Of a DNA stretch of 64,000 bases, positions 49,695-59,099 are shown in pieces (position 1 is the first letter of the stretch; each line of letters begins with the position of its first letter). Under the pieces are notes generated by a model. The model searched no databases, was not told the DNA's origin, and saw only the letters and a program-made list of their open reading frames with translations. The stretch is taken from contig NZ_OY781925.1 in the NCBI RefSeq assembly GCF_963677305.1, positions 3,066,783 through 3,130,782 on the forward strand. Direction: 5' to 3'. A program made the position numbers and the translations under genes. The stretch is from an uncultured Holophaga sp. Lineage in GTDB: Bacteria; Acidobacteriota; Holophagae; Holophagales; Holophagaceae.

Positions 49695-50210
49695 TCAGTC
49701 CCGGGGCTGCCCGGTCCGGGCCAGCTCACGTATCTCCCGGCCCTGCCGCTCCACCTCCCGCCTGAAGTCGCGGCGGATTACCGCTGCGGCCCAGCGGCGC
49801 TGTTCATCAGCCCCCTCGGGAACCAACCTGGGGACAGGAAGGGGACATCCCTCCTCGTCCACCGCCACCATGGTGAAGTAGCAGGTGATGACATGCCGGC
49901 TGGAGCGGGCCCGGATGTTCTCGGCCTCTACGCGGATGCCCACTTCCATGGACTTGGTCCCGGTGTAGTTGATCGAAGCGAGGAAGGTCACCAGCTCCCC
50001 CACGTGCACCGGTTCCCGGAAGGTCACCTGGTCCACGGAGACGGTCACCACATAGCAACCGGAGTAGCGGGAGGCGCAGGCGTAGGCCACCTGGTCGAGG
50101 AGGCGGAGGATGGCCCCGCCATGGACATGCCCGGAGAAGTTGGCCATCTCGGGGCTCATGAGGACGGTCAGGCTGGTGCTCTTGTAGTCTCGCCCGCCCA
50201 TGGCACTCAC
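49695..50210 (-). CDS. Hotdog-fold acyl-CoA thioesterase
   Basis: A 171-residue protein of the YciA/acyl-CoA hydrolase family: LMSPEMANFSGHVHGGAILRLLDQVAYACASRYSG (read in parts), where HVHGG and the D in LLDQ are the hotdog active-site region, then VDQVTFREPVHVGELVTFLASINYTG. GTG 50210 overlaps the gpsA stop; ATG 50201 is possible. It is convergent with yicC. Confidence 0.85.
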   Translation of the reverse strand: MSAMGGRDYKSTSLTVLMSPEMANFSGHVHGGAILRLLDQVAYACASRYSGCYVVTVSVDQVTFREPVHVGELVTFLASINYTGTKSMEVGIRVEAENIRARSSRHVITCYFTMVAVDEEGCPLPVPRLVPEGADEQRRWAAAVIRRDFRREVERQGREIRELARTGQPRD

Positions 50211-51208
50211 TCCGTCTTGAGAGAACGGCGCATCAGGCGCGCGACGGCTTCCTTGGGATCCTCTCCCCGGATCAGGCGCGAGACCTCCCGGGTGATGGGC
50301 AGGTCGACACCCAGATCCTCGGCCAGGGCCAGAGCCGCTTCGGTGGTGAAGGCCCCCTCCACGACCTGCTCCCCCATGGAGTCGGTGGCCTGATCAGGGG
50401 AGATCCCCTGGCCGAGCATCTCGCCGAAGCGCCGGTTGCGGCTCTGGGGTCCCGTGGCGGTCAGCAGGAGGTCCCCCATGCCCGCCAGCCCCATCACGGT
50501 CTCAGAGCGACCGCCCAGGCGCTCGACCAGACGGCTCATCTCCGCCAGTCCGCGGGTCAGGAGGGCGGCGCGGGCATTGAAGCCCAGGCCCAGGGAGTCC
50601 ACCAGACCGGCCGCGATGGCCAGAACGTTCTTGAGAGCCCCGCAGAGCTCCACGCCGACCCGGTCCCAGCTCAGGTAGAGCCGGAGCAGCGGCGTGGAGA
50701 GGAGGGTCTGGAGTTGCAGGGCACGGCTGGATTCCACCGTGGGGGGAAAGGCCAGCACGATGGCCGCCGGGTGGCCGAGGGCCACTTCGTCCGCAAAGCT
50801 CGGTCCCGAGAGCACCCCCACTGGGACACCGATCATGGGCTCCAGCACCTCCGAGAGCCGGTGGTGGCCCTCCTGCAGGATGCCCTTGCTGACATGGATG
50901 AGGATCTCGGGCCGGCGCGGGGTCCGCGCCAGAAGGCCTTCCCATATGCGGGGGCTGATCTGGGTGGGGAGGGCACTGATCCAGAGGCGGGCCTCGAAGG
51001 CCTCTTCGGGGCTGCCCACCACCCGGATGGAAGGGGGCAGCTCAGCCTGCCCCAGACGGGGGTGCCGCCGGGTCGAGTTCAGCTCATCCACCTGGGACTG
51101 GGGATGGCCCCAAAGGACGACATGGGCGCCCTGTCGTGCCCAGGCGATGGCCAGGGCCGTGCCCCAGGCCCCGGAGCCGAAAACGGCGATATCAGGCTGA
51201 CGGGTCAT
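50207..51208 (-). CDS. gpsA: Glycerol-3-phosphate dehydrogenase [NAD(P)+]
   Basis: A 333-residue enzyme that makes glycerol-3-phosphate for phospholipids. It has an NAD-binding start (IAVFGSGAWGTALAIAWARQG), VLSGPSFADEVALGHP, VELCGALKNVLAIAAGLVDSLGLG (catalytic Lys), and GLAGMGDLLLTATGPQSRNRRFG (read in parts). Overlaps the plsY stop (ATGA) and precedes the thioesterase; an operon for lipid synthesis. Confidence 0.94.
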   Translation of the reverse strand: MTRQPDIAVFGSGAWGTALAIAWARQGAHVVLWGHPQSQVDELNSTRRHPRLGQAELPPSIRVVGSPEEAFEARLWISALPTQISPRIWEGLLARTPRRPEILIHVSKGILQEGHHRLSEVLEPMIGVPVGVLSGPSFADEVALGHPAAIVLAFPPTVESSRALQLQTLLSTPLLRLYLSWDRVGVELCGALKNVLAIAAGLVDSLGLGFNARAALLTRGLAEMSRLVERLGGRSETVMGLAGMGDLLLTATGPQSRNRRFGEMLGQGISPDQATDSMGEQVVEGAFTTEAALALAEDLGVDLPITREVSRLIRGEDPKEAVARLMRRSLKTE

Positions 51209-51879
51209 CGCTGTTCCTCCCCGGCCTGGGCCTTCTTCCGACCCCACAGCCTTCCTTCGGTTCCGGAGAGCAGGCGCTGGATGTTGGCAGCATGGCGGCG
51301 GATCACCAGCCCCGGGATCAGCACCCAGGCCAGGATGAGATAGCGCGCGGTGGCCTCCGGCAGGGCCACGATGCCGGAGAAGCGGGACCCAAAGAGGCCG
51401 AGGGCCGAGGGGATCAGCACCAGGGCCGCCACCATGCTGCCGAGGCTCACATAGCCGCTGAGGAGGACCACCACCAGAAAGGCCACCAGGGCCGGTACCG
51501 GCAGGAGGGCGTGGTAGGCCAGGCATACCCCCAGGGCTGTGGCGACGCCCTTGCCTCCTTTGAAACGGAGCCAGGGGGTGAAGACATGCCCCGCCACGGC
51601 GAAGAAGGCGATCCAGGCGAGGGGCACCGGGAAGACCCCGCTGTGCCGGGCGATGAAGACCGGCAGGAAGCCCTTGGCGGCATCCAGGATCAGGGTGGCG
51701 ATGCCCAGGGACTTGCCACCGGCCCGCATGACGTTGGTGGCGCCGATGTTGCCGGAGCCCTGCTGCCGCACATCCCCCTTCCCGGCCAGCTTCACGAGGA
51801 TGAGGCCGAAGGGGATGCTGCCCGCGATGAAGGCGCCTGCACACCAGGCGATGAACGATTGCAGAGAGAGGGTGTACAT
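51205..51879 (-). CDS. plsY: Acyl-phosphate glycerol-3-phosphate acyltransferase PlsY
   Basis: A 224-residue membrane enzyme with about five hydrophobic segments and PlsY loops: IPFGLILVKLAGKGDVRQQGSGNIGATNVMR and FLRFKGGKGVATALG-like HVFTPWLRFKGGKGVAT (read in parts). It acylates glycerol-3-phosphate made by the adjacent GpsA. Start ATG 51879. Confidence 0.93.
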   Translation of the reverse strand: MYTLSLQSFIAWCAGAFIAGSIPFGLILVKLAGKGDVRQQGSGNIGATNVMRAGGKSLGIATLILDAAKGFLPVFIARHSGVFPVPLAWIAFFAVAGHVFTPWLRFKGGKGVATALGVCLAYHALLPVPALVAFLVVVLLSGYVSLGSMVAALVLIPSALGLFGSRFSGIVALPEATARYLILAWVLIPGLVIRRHAANIQRLLSGTEGRLWGRKKAQAGEEQR

Positions 51880-51974
51880 CGGGTTATTTTACCAGATTGG
51901 AGACGGCCGGAAGTTCGAGTCTCAACCAAAGCCATTGCAACAAATCACACCCACAACCCAAGATCGCCCCACGC

Positions 51975-53201
51975 TCAGATGAGCTGCCTGCGCAGGAAAT
52001 CCAGGGCCCAGGAGGCGGCCCTGGCCTGGACATCGCCCCGGAAACCCGGGAGCACGTGGGTGATGGCGCAGGTTCCACCTGGACCGGCGACCGCCATGTG
52101 GATCGTACCCACGGGCGCATCCCCGTGGCGGTCCCCGGAGGGACCGGCATTCCCGGTCGTGGCCAGGGCCCAGGTGGCCCCCAGGGAGGCCCGTATGCCC
52201 TCGGCCATGGCCCGGGTGGTCGCCTCCGCCACAGTCCCATGGGCCGCCAGCAGCTCCGCAGGGACCGCAGCCAAGCGGTACTTGGCCGCCGGAGAGTAGA
52301 CCACGCCCCCACCCAGGAGGACATCGCTGGCACCGGGCACAGCCACGAGCTTGGCGGCGATCTGGCCGCCGGTCACGCTCTCCGCCAGGGCCAGGGTCTC
52401 GCCGCGCTGCCTCAGGCACTCCAGGACCGTGCTCTCGATGCTGCCCTCCCCAGCACAGACCAGATCAGGCCCCAGGAGCTCCCGGAACTCACCCAGAGCC
52501 TGCTCCAGGTGTCCGGGGTCACTCCCCTTCGCCACCAGCTCCACATGGGAGAGTCCGGCAAGGATGGTCCAGGAGAGGTCGCCATGGCGCTCGCGGAGCA
52601 TCCGGGTCCGTTCGTCCAGGGCGCTCTCGGGCACCGAGCCCACCACCATCCGCAGGGTGTGGACCGGTGCTCCGGCCAGAGGGGCCAGCACCGGCTCCAC
52701 CTGTCCCTCCCAGATCTCCTTCATCTCCCGGGGCACCCCGGGGAGGAGCACCACGCGGCACCCCGGGAAGCCCGCAGGCGACTCCCACAGAAGGCCGGGG
52801 GCGGTGCCGGCCGGATTCCGGAGGATGCTGGCCCCCACCGGCACCAGGGCCTGCTTGAAGTTGCTCTCCGGGGGCACCCGGTGCCGGGCGGCATGGAAGT
52901 CCAGGATGTCCCTCCGGACCTGGGCATCCTCCGCCAGGGGTGTCCCGAAGACCTCAGCCCAGATCTCCTTGGTGAGGTCATCGAAGGTGGGGCCGAGGCC
53001 GCCGGTGCAGATGACGAGTTCAGAGCGGTGGACGGCCTCGGTGAAGAGCGCCCGCAGGTCCCCGGGGTCATCCCCCACCACGCTCTTCCGATGCGGGGCG
53101 AAGCCCATCCGCCCAAGCCGCTCCGAGATCCAGACCGAGTTCGTGTCCAGGCGCCCGGTCACGAGCAGCTCCGTCCCCACTGCGATGCATTCGATGCGCA
53201 T
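51975..53201 (-). CDS. cinA: CinA-like protein (competence/damage-inducible)
   Basis: A 408-residue protein with an N-terminal MoCF-binding-type domain (IAVGTELLVTGRLDTNSVWISERL, ICTGGLGPTFDDLTKE, LLPGVPREM) and a C-terminal CinA domain (LALAESVTGGQIAAKLVAVPGASDVLLGGGVVYSPAAK, read in parts), a pyridine-nucleotide deamidase. Start ATG 53201. Confidence 0.92.
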   Translation of the reverse strand: MRIECIAVGTELLVTGRLDTNSVWISERLGRMGFAPHRKSVVGDDPGDLRALFTEAVHRSELVICTGGLGPTFDDLTKEIWAEVFGTPLAEDAQVRRDILDFHAARHRVPPESNFKQALVPVGASILRNPAGTAPGLLWESPAGFPGCRVVLLPGVPREMKEIWEGQVEPVLAPLAGAPVHTLRMVVGSVPESALDERTRMLRERHGDLSWTILAGLSHVELVAKGSDPGHLEQALGEFRELLGPDLVCAGEGSIESTVLECLRQRGETLALAESVTGGQIAAKLVAVPGASDVLLGGGVVYSPAAKYRLAAVPAELLAAHGTVAEATTRAMAEGIRASLGATWALATTGNAGPSGDRHGDAPVGTIHMAVAGPGGTCAITHVLPGFRGDVQARAASWALDFLRRQLI

Positions 53202-53302
53202 GCCCCCCCCATCCGGGGATGAATATACCCCCAGGGGCCTCTACCCCGTGACAAGGGGGCTGTTTCCCATCAGAATTCCGGGGAGACATTGGAAGACTCC
53301 GG

Positions 53303-55204
53303 ATGGAAGAGACCCAGAACGGCCCCCTGACGGTGGGACGCTATGAAATCAGGAAGCGGCTCGGCTCTGGCGCCATGGGCAGCGTCTATCTGGCCGAGGA
53401 CCCCCGGATCAAGCGCAAGCTGGCCATCAAGGTCGTGCGCCTGGATGCCATCCGCAGCGAGGCCGACCGCCAGGACTTCCTGATGCGCTTCCAGCGCGAG
53501 GCCGAGGTCTCCGGGCTCCTCAATGATCCGGGGATCGTCACCATCTATGATGTGGGCGATAGCGAGGTGGGGCCATTCCTGGCCATGGAATACGTTCCGG
53601 GCCATCCCCTGGACGCCCTTCTCAAGTCAGGGGAGATCAGCCAGCTGGATCTCACGGCCAAACTGCGGATCGCCGCTGGCATCGCCTCGGCCCTGGATCA
53701 TGCCCACGCCCATGGAATCATCCACCGGGATGTGAAGCCGGGCAATGTCATCCTCACCGAGGAGGGGCGCCCCAAGCTGATGGACTTCGGCATTGCCAAG
53801 CGCGAGGACGCGAGCCTGACCCAGACTGGCACCTTCCTGGGTACCCCGGCCTATGCCAGCCCCGAGCAGATCAGGGAGGGCAAGAGCACCTTCCGGTCCG
53901 ATATCTTCAGCTTCGGAGTACTGGTCTTCGAGCTGCTCTCCGGCGGGCTCCCCTTCCCCGGCTCCTCCATCAATACCATTCTCTATCGCATCGTGAACGA
54001 GGCCCCGGCAGAGGTGCTCCCCCCGGTGCCGGGACTTGCGGAAGGCGCTTGGCAGAAGGTCTTCGGCAGGGTCCTCGCCAAGCGGCCCGAGGAGCGCTTC
54101 GACTCCTGCGGAGCCTTTGTGAGGGCCCTGGTGGACTCCGTCAACGGCCTGGCGCCCGAAGCCCGCCTTGCCCTCCTCCAAGGGCTGCGCCAGATTCCCC
54201 CGTTCCAGACCGGCATTCAGCTCGACCAGCCCCCTCCCCCCTCTCCCCAAGAAACGACGGCCCTGCCCCGGTCCCATCGCTCCCTCGCCCTTCCCCTCGG
54301 CATCGGTGCCCTGGTGGTGATCCTGGGGGCGGGATTCTTCGCCTACCGAAGCCGCAGGGGAGGCCTGGTCACCCTGGTGACCCACCCAGCCGAAGCCCGG
54401 GTCATCCGGGACGGAAAGGTGCTGGGCACCACGCCCCTGGGCATCAAGGCCTCCCAGGGGGACCACTTCCGGATTGAGCACAAGGGCTACGAGCCCATGG
54501 ACTACACCTTCACCAAAGGCGGTCCCACCAGCCTGGACCTCAAGGCGCTCCGGACCCGGGAGCGCCTCCAGACCGACCCACCGGGCGCCCTGGTCGTCAT
54601 GGACACGGTCGCCCTGCCGGACCCCACCCCCACCACCGTGGAGTGGGACCAGGGCAAGCGCCATGAGCTCACCTTCACCCGGGGGGATCGGGGCTATTCC
54701 CAGCTGTTCCTGGAGGGCGAGACCCCCAGCGGAAAGGTCTTCGCACTTCAGCCCCAGGCTGCGGCACCCCCCGCCCCGGCCGAGCCCGTCGATAACGCCC
54801 AGCCAGCCAGTCTTGTGATCTCCGCCGCCTACCCTTTCAAAGCCAGGATCGACGGAAGGGATACAGGCGAACTGCGCTCGGGTTCCCCGCTCAAACTCCC
54901 CGCAGGCTCTCATCGGCTCGAGATCGCCAGCCCCAAGGTCTTCTTCCGGGATATCCGGACCCTCACCCTGAAGCCTGGCCAGACCCTTCAGCTGCCGCTG
55001 CCCGAAGTCTCCTCCCTGACCGTCTCCACCTTCCCGGCTGCCGGCATCATCGTCATCGACGGCGTGGCGACCGGCGTGGAGAGCGATGGTTCGGTTCCCA
55101 TACCTGTCACCCGGGGGAGACACACCGTGGGCATTGCGGGACATCCTGAGAGCCAGCGGGTGGTCGAGGTCGCCGCAGACCTCACGGTGAAGTTCAAGCT
55201 GTAG
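53303..55204 (+). CDS. Membrane Ser/Thr protein kinase with PEGA repeats
   Basis: A 633-residue kinase. Gly-rich loop GSGAMG (21-26), AIK (41-43), HRDVKPGN (141-148), DFG (161-163) and a complete activation loop up to APE-like SPEQ. A single membrane helix lies near residues 328-350 (LALPLGIGALVVILGAGFFAY). The outside part carries PEGA-type segments (VTLVTHPAEARVIRDGKVLGTTPLGI, LVISAAYPFKARIDG, LTVSTFPAAGIIVIDG). Ligand unknown. Confidence 0.92.
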   Translation: MEETQNGPLTVGRYEIRKRLGSGAMGSVYLAEDPRIKRKLAIKVVRLDAIRSEADRQDFLMRFQREAEVSGLLNDPGIVTIYDVGDSEVGPFLAMEYVPGHPLDALLKSGEISQLDLTAKLRIAAGIASALDHAHAHGIIHRDVKPGNVILTEEGRPKLMDFGIAKREDASLTQTGTFLGTPAYASPEQIREGKSTFRSDIFSFGVLVFELLSGGLPFPGSSINTILYRIVNEAPAEVLPPVPGLAEGAWQKVFGRVLAKRPEERFDSCGAFVRALVDSVNGLAPEARLALLQGLRQIPPFQTGIQLDQPPPPSPQETTALPRSHRSLALPLGIGALVVILGAGFFAYRSRRGGLVTLVTHPAEARVIRDGKVLGTTPLGIKASQGDHFRIEHKGYEPMDYTFTKGGPTSLDLKALRTRERLQTDPPGALVVMDTVALPDPTPTTVEWDQGKRHELTFTRGDRGYSQLFLEGETPSGKVFALQPQAAAPPAPAEPVDNAQPASLVISAAYPFKARIDGRDTGELRSGSPLKLPAGSHRLEIASPKVFFRDIRTLTLKPGQTLQLPLPEVSSLTVSTFPAAGIIVIDGVATGVESDGSVPIPVTRGRHTVGIAGHPESQRVVEVAADLTVKFKL

Positions 55205-55216
55205 GGAAGGAAAGGG

Positions 55217-56131
55217 ATGGCAGAAACGGAAGAGGCATTGACGCCCCGGGGCCCCTGGCATCACACCCGCTCCACCTGGAGCGGCGGGCGGCGCCTCAAC
55301 ACCTCGATCTTCATCCTCACCTGGGTCCTCCTCCAGACCCTCGTCCCCACCCTCTGGGCGACCCACCTCAGGAAGCTCACCGGGCACAGCACCCTTCCCC
55401 ACTACTGGGGTGAGCGGCTCACCGCCCGGGACCTCCACGAGCTCCTGGTGAACGGAGGCCTTGAACACGCCTGGAGCGGGTTCTGGACACCCCTGGCCCT
55501 GCTCGTCCTCCTCTTCCTCATCATCTGGTTCGGGTGGCGTATCCAAGCCGGTGAACTCGGCCTGAAGGCCCGCTGGGCCCCTTGGGGCCTGGGCCTGCTG
55601 GACACCCTCGTCGTCGGACTGCTGCCCCTGACTGCGGTGGCATGGGCCCTCGACCAGTGCCTCGCCTGGCTCGGCGGCATGGGGATCCAGGGGCTCGCCT
55701 GGATGGCCCTGGGCGGTCGGATGCTGCTCCCGCTCTGCCTGAGCTCAGCCCTGATGGTCCAGTGGTGGCTCTGCCGCATGTCCCGTGCTGCTGAGCCCGC
55801 CATGCCCCCATTCAGGCGGCTCAGGGAGGATTTCCTCGCCCTCTGGTGCTACCCCGTCCAGTGGGCCGTCCTGATCCTGGCCAGTGTCCTCATCAGGAGC
55901 CTCCTGCAGGCCCTGCCTCTCCTGGCTGGCTGGCAATGGGGGGGAGGCGCCACGGGCCGGGTCTGGGCTCTCCTGCTCCTGCAGGCAGTGGCCGCGGCCC
56001 TCAACGCATGGATCATCGCCTGGATGCTGCGGCTCACCGCCCGGTTCTGGCGAGGGGACGCCACTGTGCGCCAGGCCATCGCCGACCTCAGACGGGACTT
56101 CGCCTTGAACAGGAAGGACGCCGGCAGCTGA
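55217..56131 (+). CDS. Multi-spanning membrane protein
   Basis: A 304-residue protein with about six hydrophobic segments (for example IFILTWVLLQTLVPTLW, LALLVLLFLIIWFGW, VWALLLLQAVAAALNAWIIAWML). No family recognised. It starts 12 bases after the kinase stop and is probably in its operon, which suggests a linked function. Confidence 0.65.
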   Translation: MAETEEALTPRGPWHHTRSTWSGGRRLNTSIFILTWVLLQTLVPTLWATHLRKLTGHSTLPHYWGERLTARDLHELLVNGGLEHAWSGFWTPLALLVLLFLIIWFGWRIQAGELGLKARWAPWGLGLLDTLVVGLLPLTAVAWALDQCLAWLGGMGIQGLAWMALGGRMLLPLCLSSALMVQWWLCRMSRAAEPAMPPFRRLREDFLALWCYPVQWAVLILASVLIRSLLQALPLLAGWQWGGGATGRVWALLLLQAVAAALNAWIIAWMLRLTARFWRGDATVRQAIADLRRDFALNRKDAGS

Positions 56132-56216
56132 CCCCCACGGGCCCATGGGGTCCTGATAGGGCTGGCCGGTCCCAAAGCACCCGCCGTAATGAGACAGGGA
56201 GAGGAAGCCGCAGCCC

Positions 56217-56975
56217 TCACACCAGCAGCGGAGCCTCTCCTGGAGGGCCCTCGGCAGCCTCGACCAGCTGGCGGGCACAGGGAGTGAGGAGCCGAGACCT
56301 GAGCAGGGGAGGACGGAGCACTTCCACCACCTGTCCACCACTCAGCACCATGACCCGGTCGGTCCCCTGCTGAGCCAGCTCCAGGTCCTGGGTCGACAGC
56401 AACCAGCCCATGCCACGGCACTGATGCTCGGCCCGGAGGAGGCCCAGCAGGGCGTCTGAAGCCGCAGGATCCAAGGAGGCCGTGGGCTCATCCAGCAGCA
56501 GAAGCTCCGGGGAACCCAGCAGAGCGAGGACGAGCCCGAAACGCTGGGCTTCTCCGCCGCTCAAGGCCCGCGGAACACACCCCAGAAATCCGTCGGATGA
56601 GGACAGGAGCAGCCCCTCCAACAGGGAGCCTGCCCGCCCCGTCACACGCCCCCTCCGATCCAAGCCGCCCATCAACCGGAGGTGGTCCCGGAGCGTCAGG
56701 CTGCCCACCAGGGCCAGCATCGGATCCTGGGGAAGCCAGGCACAGGCGTCCCACTCAGGCCTCCGACCCCCCCCCCTCCAGCGGACCTCGCCGGAGCCGC
56801 ATTCCACTCCGGGGGGCAGGAGTCCCAGAACAGCCGTCAGCAAGAGGCTCTTGCCCGCACCCGAGGGCCCCAAGAGGACGACACACTCACCGGAACGCAG
56901 CTCAAGACTCAAGGGCCCCAACAGGCACCTGCCCGAGGGCGTTCTGAGGGCCAGTTGGTCGATCTGGACATCCAT
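56217..56975 (-). CDS. ABC transporter ATP-binding protein
   Basis: A 252-residue ATPase with Walker A GPSGAGKS (about 37-44), Q-loop WLPQDPMLALVG, signature ALSGGEAQRFGL and Walker B LLLLDEPTAS. The D-loop and switch His region is less standard (LLSTQDLELAQ: Gln where His is usual), so activity may differ. No permease gene is adjacent in the window. Start ATG 56975. Confidence 0.87.
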   Translation of the reverse strand: MDVQIDQLALRTPSGRCLLGPLSLELRSGECVVLLGPSGAGKSLLLTAVLGLLPPGVECGSGEVRWRGGGRRPEWDACAWLPQDPMLALVGSLTLRDHLRLMGGLDRRGRVTGRAGSLLEGLLLSSSDGFLGCVPRALSGGEAQRFGLVLALLGSPELLLLDEPTASLDPAASDALLGLLRAEHQCRGMGWLLSTQDLELAQQGTDRVMVLSGGQVVEVLRPPLLRSRLLTPCARQLVEAAEGPPGEAPLLV

Positions 56976-57094
56976 GGTGCGGGGATTCTAGCGCGCCCCC
57001 CGGTCAGCCTGAACCTTCACTTGACGTTCAGGGGGGCGAGACTACCCTTTGGGCATGAAAAGCGCACCCCGTGAGGGGCCAGATAGGAGGGATC

Positions 57095-57325
57095 ATGGAT
57101 CTTCAGCCTGACGTGCAAGAGCGCCTGATGAAGGAACACTTCGAGTTCCGCAAGCTCATGGAAGAGCACCGGGCCGCCGATGAGCGGCTCCACTACCTCC
57201 AGAACAAGATTCGCCTGACTGCGCGCGAATCCATTGAGGAGGTGGAACTCAAGAAGGCGAAACTGCGTGCCAAGGAGCGCATCTACCACATCGTTGACGA
57301 GTTCAACAAGACCCGCGGGCAGTAG
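57095..57325 (+). CDS. YdcH/DUF465-family small protein
   Basis: A 76-residue all-helical charged protein (VQERLMKEHFEFRKLMEEHRAADERLHYL, read in parts), matching the YdcH/DUF465 family of unknown role. The ATG at 57095 follows ATAGGAGGG. It has its own terminator. Confidence 0.8.
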   Translation: MDLQPDVQERLMKEHFEFRKLMEEHRAADERLHYLQNKIRLTARESIEEVELKKAKLRAKERIYHIVDEFNKTRGQ

Positions 57326-57343
57326 TCGGCCCGATCCATCAAG

Positions 57344-57380
57344 ACAGCGGACCCCGGCCTGAGGCCGGGGTTCGCTGTTT
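57344..57380 (+). terminator. Intrinsic terminator after the YdcH-like gene
   Basis: A long stem: ACAGCG then ACCCCGGCC (57344-57359) with GGCCGGGGT and TCGCTGT, TGA loop, followed by TTT. Strong and correctly placed. Confidence 0.85.
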
Positions 57381-58226
57381 GGGGGGGGGACAGGAGGCGC
57401 AGCCCAGGACAGTGCCTTCGGGCGACGGCAGGGAGAAGCGGTCGTTAGAAATTTTTTGAACTATTTTTCCTGTTTCATTCATCCTTGCACGCAAAAACGC
57501 CTCTGGGATCGCCTGGTATGACCAGCCCGTGCCGAGGGGTCACCACCTGAAACAGATCATCCCTTATCCCTTATTTGCAGCTTTTACAAGAAAGGCCAAG
57601 ACCCTGAACAAGCGCGTGGACCTTCCCGCAGACGGCCTATTCAGAGTCGAGGATTTGTAACAAATTTTTCAAATATCAAGCATCTTCATCACGTCCCAAA
57701 ACTTGATCACCGTGTGACACTACCGACACATTTGTGCAGAATTCAAAAACTTAGTCGCCCGTCAAAGCCATGGATACCCCTGCTCAGGACCATGCTCCTT
57801 CAGTGTCCGCCAGGAATACATGAACACTACATTCGCCATTCCCTTCACTCCGCCAGCCTCAGACTGTTATTATTATTTCATCTGTGGTTCAGACATCTTT
57901 CGCGGACCCCATTGACGGTCCCGGGGGAACTCGGGATGATGGCTCCTGCACCAGAATGAATTGGCCTAAGACGGGTGAGTTGGGCATGTATCCGCCAAGT
58001 TTTTCCCCCCAGGATGCCACCGTGAGACGGGGCTCTTTGGGCTTTGCCTGCCCGGCCCCCTGAGCCGGCGCTCTGTGATGCCATGGATGTTCCATGACCC
58101 TTGCAACGGCGGTCACAATTTATCCGACACACCAGGATTGCAGCAGATTGTGACCTCCAGCACTACAATGGTCTTTTTCAACTACCCCAACGCCTGAGTC
58201 ACGTTGGCTCAAGGAGAGACAAAACC
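57381..58226. other. 850-bp gene-free region upstream of the catabolic cluster
   Basis: No gene is supported on either strand. It is AT-richer than neighbours and contains several inverted repeats (see 58082-58155). It should hold the promoter of the phloroglucinol-type cluster and may hold regulatory RNA. I cannot fix a start site. The open frames here lack ribosome sites. Confidence 0.5.
58082..58155. promoter_or_regulatory. Two inverted repeats upstream of the catabolic cluster
   Basis: CATGGA-TGT-TCCATG (58082-58096), and the 9-bp pair GGTCACAAT (58111-58119) / ATTGTGACC (58147-58155), which is perfect. The second lies about 70 bp before the ATG of the first gene. Both suit binding of dimeric regulators; which protein is unknown. 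Confidence 0.55.
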
Positions 58227-59015
58227 ATGCATGAACTGAACCCCGAAACCATCAAGAACCTCTTCCGTCTGGACGGCAAGGTCGCCATCGTCACCGGTGG
58301 CGCCGGCTCCCTGGGTGAGACCATCGCCGAGGCCCTGGCTGCCTACGGTGCCGACATCGTCGTCACCGGCCGCACCCTGGCCACCCTCCAGGCCGCCGTG
58401 GAAAAGGTCGAGAAGTACGGCCGCAAGTGCCTCCCCGTCGTCTGCGACGTGACCAAGGAAGAGCAGGTCGAGGCTCTGGTCACCGAGGTCAAGGCCAAGT
58501 GCGGTCGCATCGACATCCTCTTCAACGTGGCCGGCATCGCCAAGCGCTACCCCGCTGAGGACTTCCCCGTCGCCGACTTCCGCCAGGTGATCGACATCAA
58601 CGTCACCGGCACCTTCCTCGCCTGCAAGCACGTGGGCAAGGTCTTCAAGGAGCAGGGCTACGGCAAGATCGTCAACATCTCCTCCGTTCGCGCCTTCGCC
58701 GGCCACCCCGGTGGCTACGCCGCCTACGGTGCCTCCAAGGCCGCCGTTGACCTCCTGACCAAGCAGCTGGCCACCGAATGGGCCAAGTTCAACATCAACG
58801 TCAACGCCATCGCCCCCACCATCTTCTGGACCCCCCTGACCCAGCAGGTGCTCGAGGACGAGAAGCTCAAGAAGATCTTCCTCGATCGCATCCCCATGGG
58901 CCGTGCTGCCGTCCCCGAGGACATGGTCGGCGCCTCCGTCTACCTGGCCGCCCCTGCCTCCAACTTCATCACCGGCCAGGCCATCTACGTCGATGGTGGT
59001 TGCGTCGCCGGCTGA
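58227..59015 (+). CDS. SDR reductase, probable phloroglucinol reductase
   Basis: A 262-residue short-chain dehydrogenase: TGGAGSLG (23-30) cofactor loop, NVAG near 100, a Ser at about 152-153, and Y167-x3-K171 catalytic residues (in YGASK). With VVTGRT, an Arg at the end of strand 2 could favour NADPH. The cluster context (four following genes) points to reduction of phloroglucinol to dihydrophloroglucinol. ATG 58227 has AAGGAGAG. Codon use is strongly biased (high expression). Another SDR substrate cannot be excluded. Confidence 0.85.
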   Translation: MHELNPETIKNLFRLDGKVAIVTGGAGSLGETIAEALAAYGADIVVTGRTLATLQAAVEKVEKYGRKCLPVVCDVTKEEQVEALVTEVKAKCGRIDILFNVAGIAKRYPAEDFPVADFRQVIDINVTGTFLACKHVGKVFKEQGYGKIVNISSVRAFAGHPGGYAAYGASKAAVDLLTKQLATEWAKFNINVNAIAPTIFWTPLTQQVLEDEKLKKIFLDRIPMGRAAVPEDMVGASVYLAAPASNFITGQAIYVDGGCVAG

Positions 59016-59025
59016 TGCGCCACGG

Positions 59026-59060
59026 AAACGGCCCCGACCCCTGGAAGGCGGGGCCGTTTT
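59026..59060 (+). terminator. Terminator-like hairpin between genes 1 and 2 of the cluster
   Basis: An 11-bp stem AAACGGCCCCG (59026-59036) with CGGGGCCGTTT (59049-59059) followed by T. It would stop or reduce transcription past the reductase gene, or act as an mRNA end stabiliser. Confidence 0.7.
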
Positions 59061-59099
59061 CTGCATGGATAGGCAGACTGGATTACTAAGGAGTTTCCC

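Noticed and set aside
51205..51844. A gpsA reading frame extended to 51844.
   Set aside because: The extra part overlaps plsY completely in another frame, while the ATG at 51208 overlaps the plsY stop in the usual ATGA way and starts at the NAD-binding domain.
57714..57959. An 81-codon frame in the leader of the catabolic cluster.
   Set aside because: No ribosome site, rare composition (many His, Leu, Arg, Ser) and no likeness to any family; it is probably chance in an AT-richer stretch.
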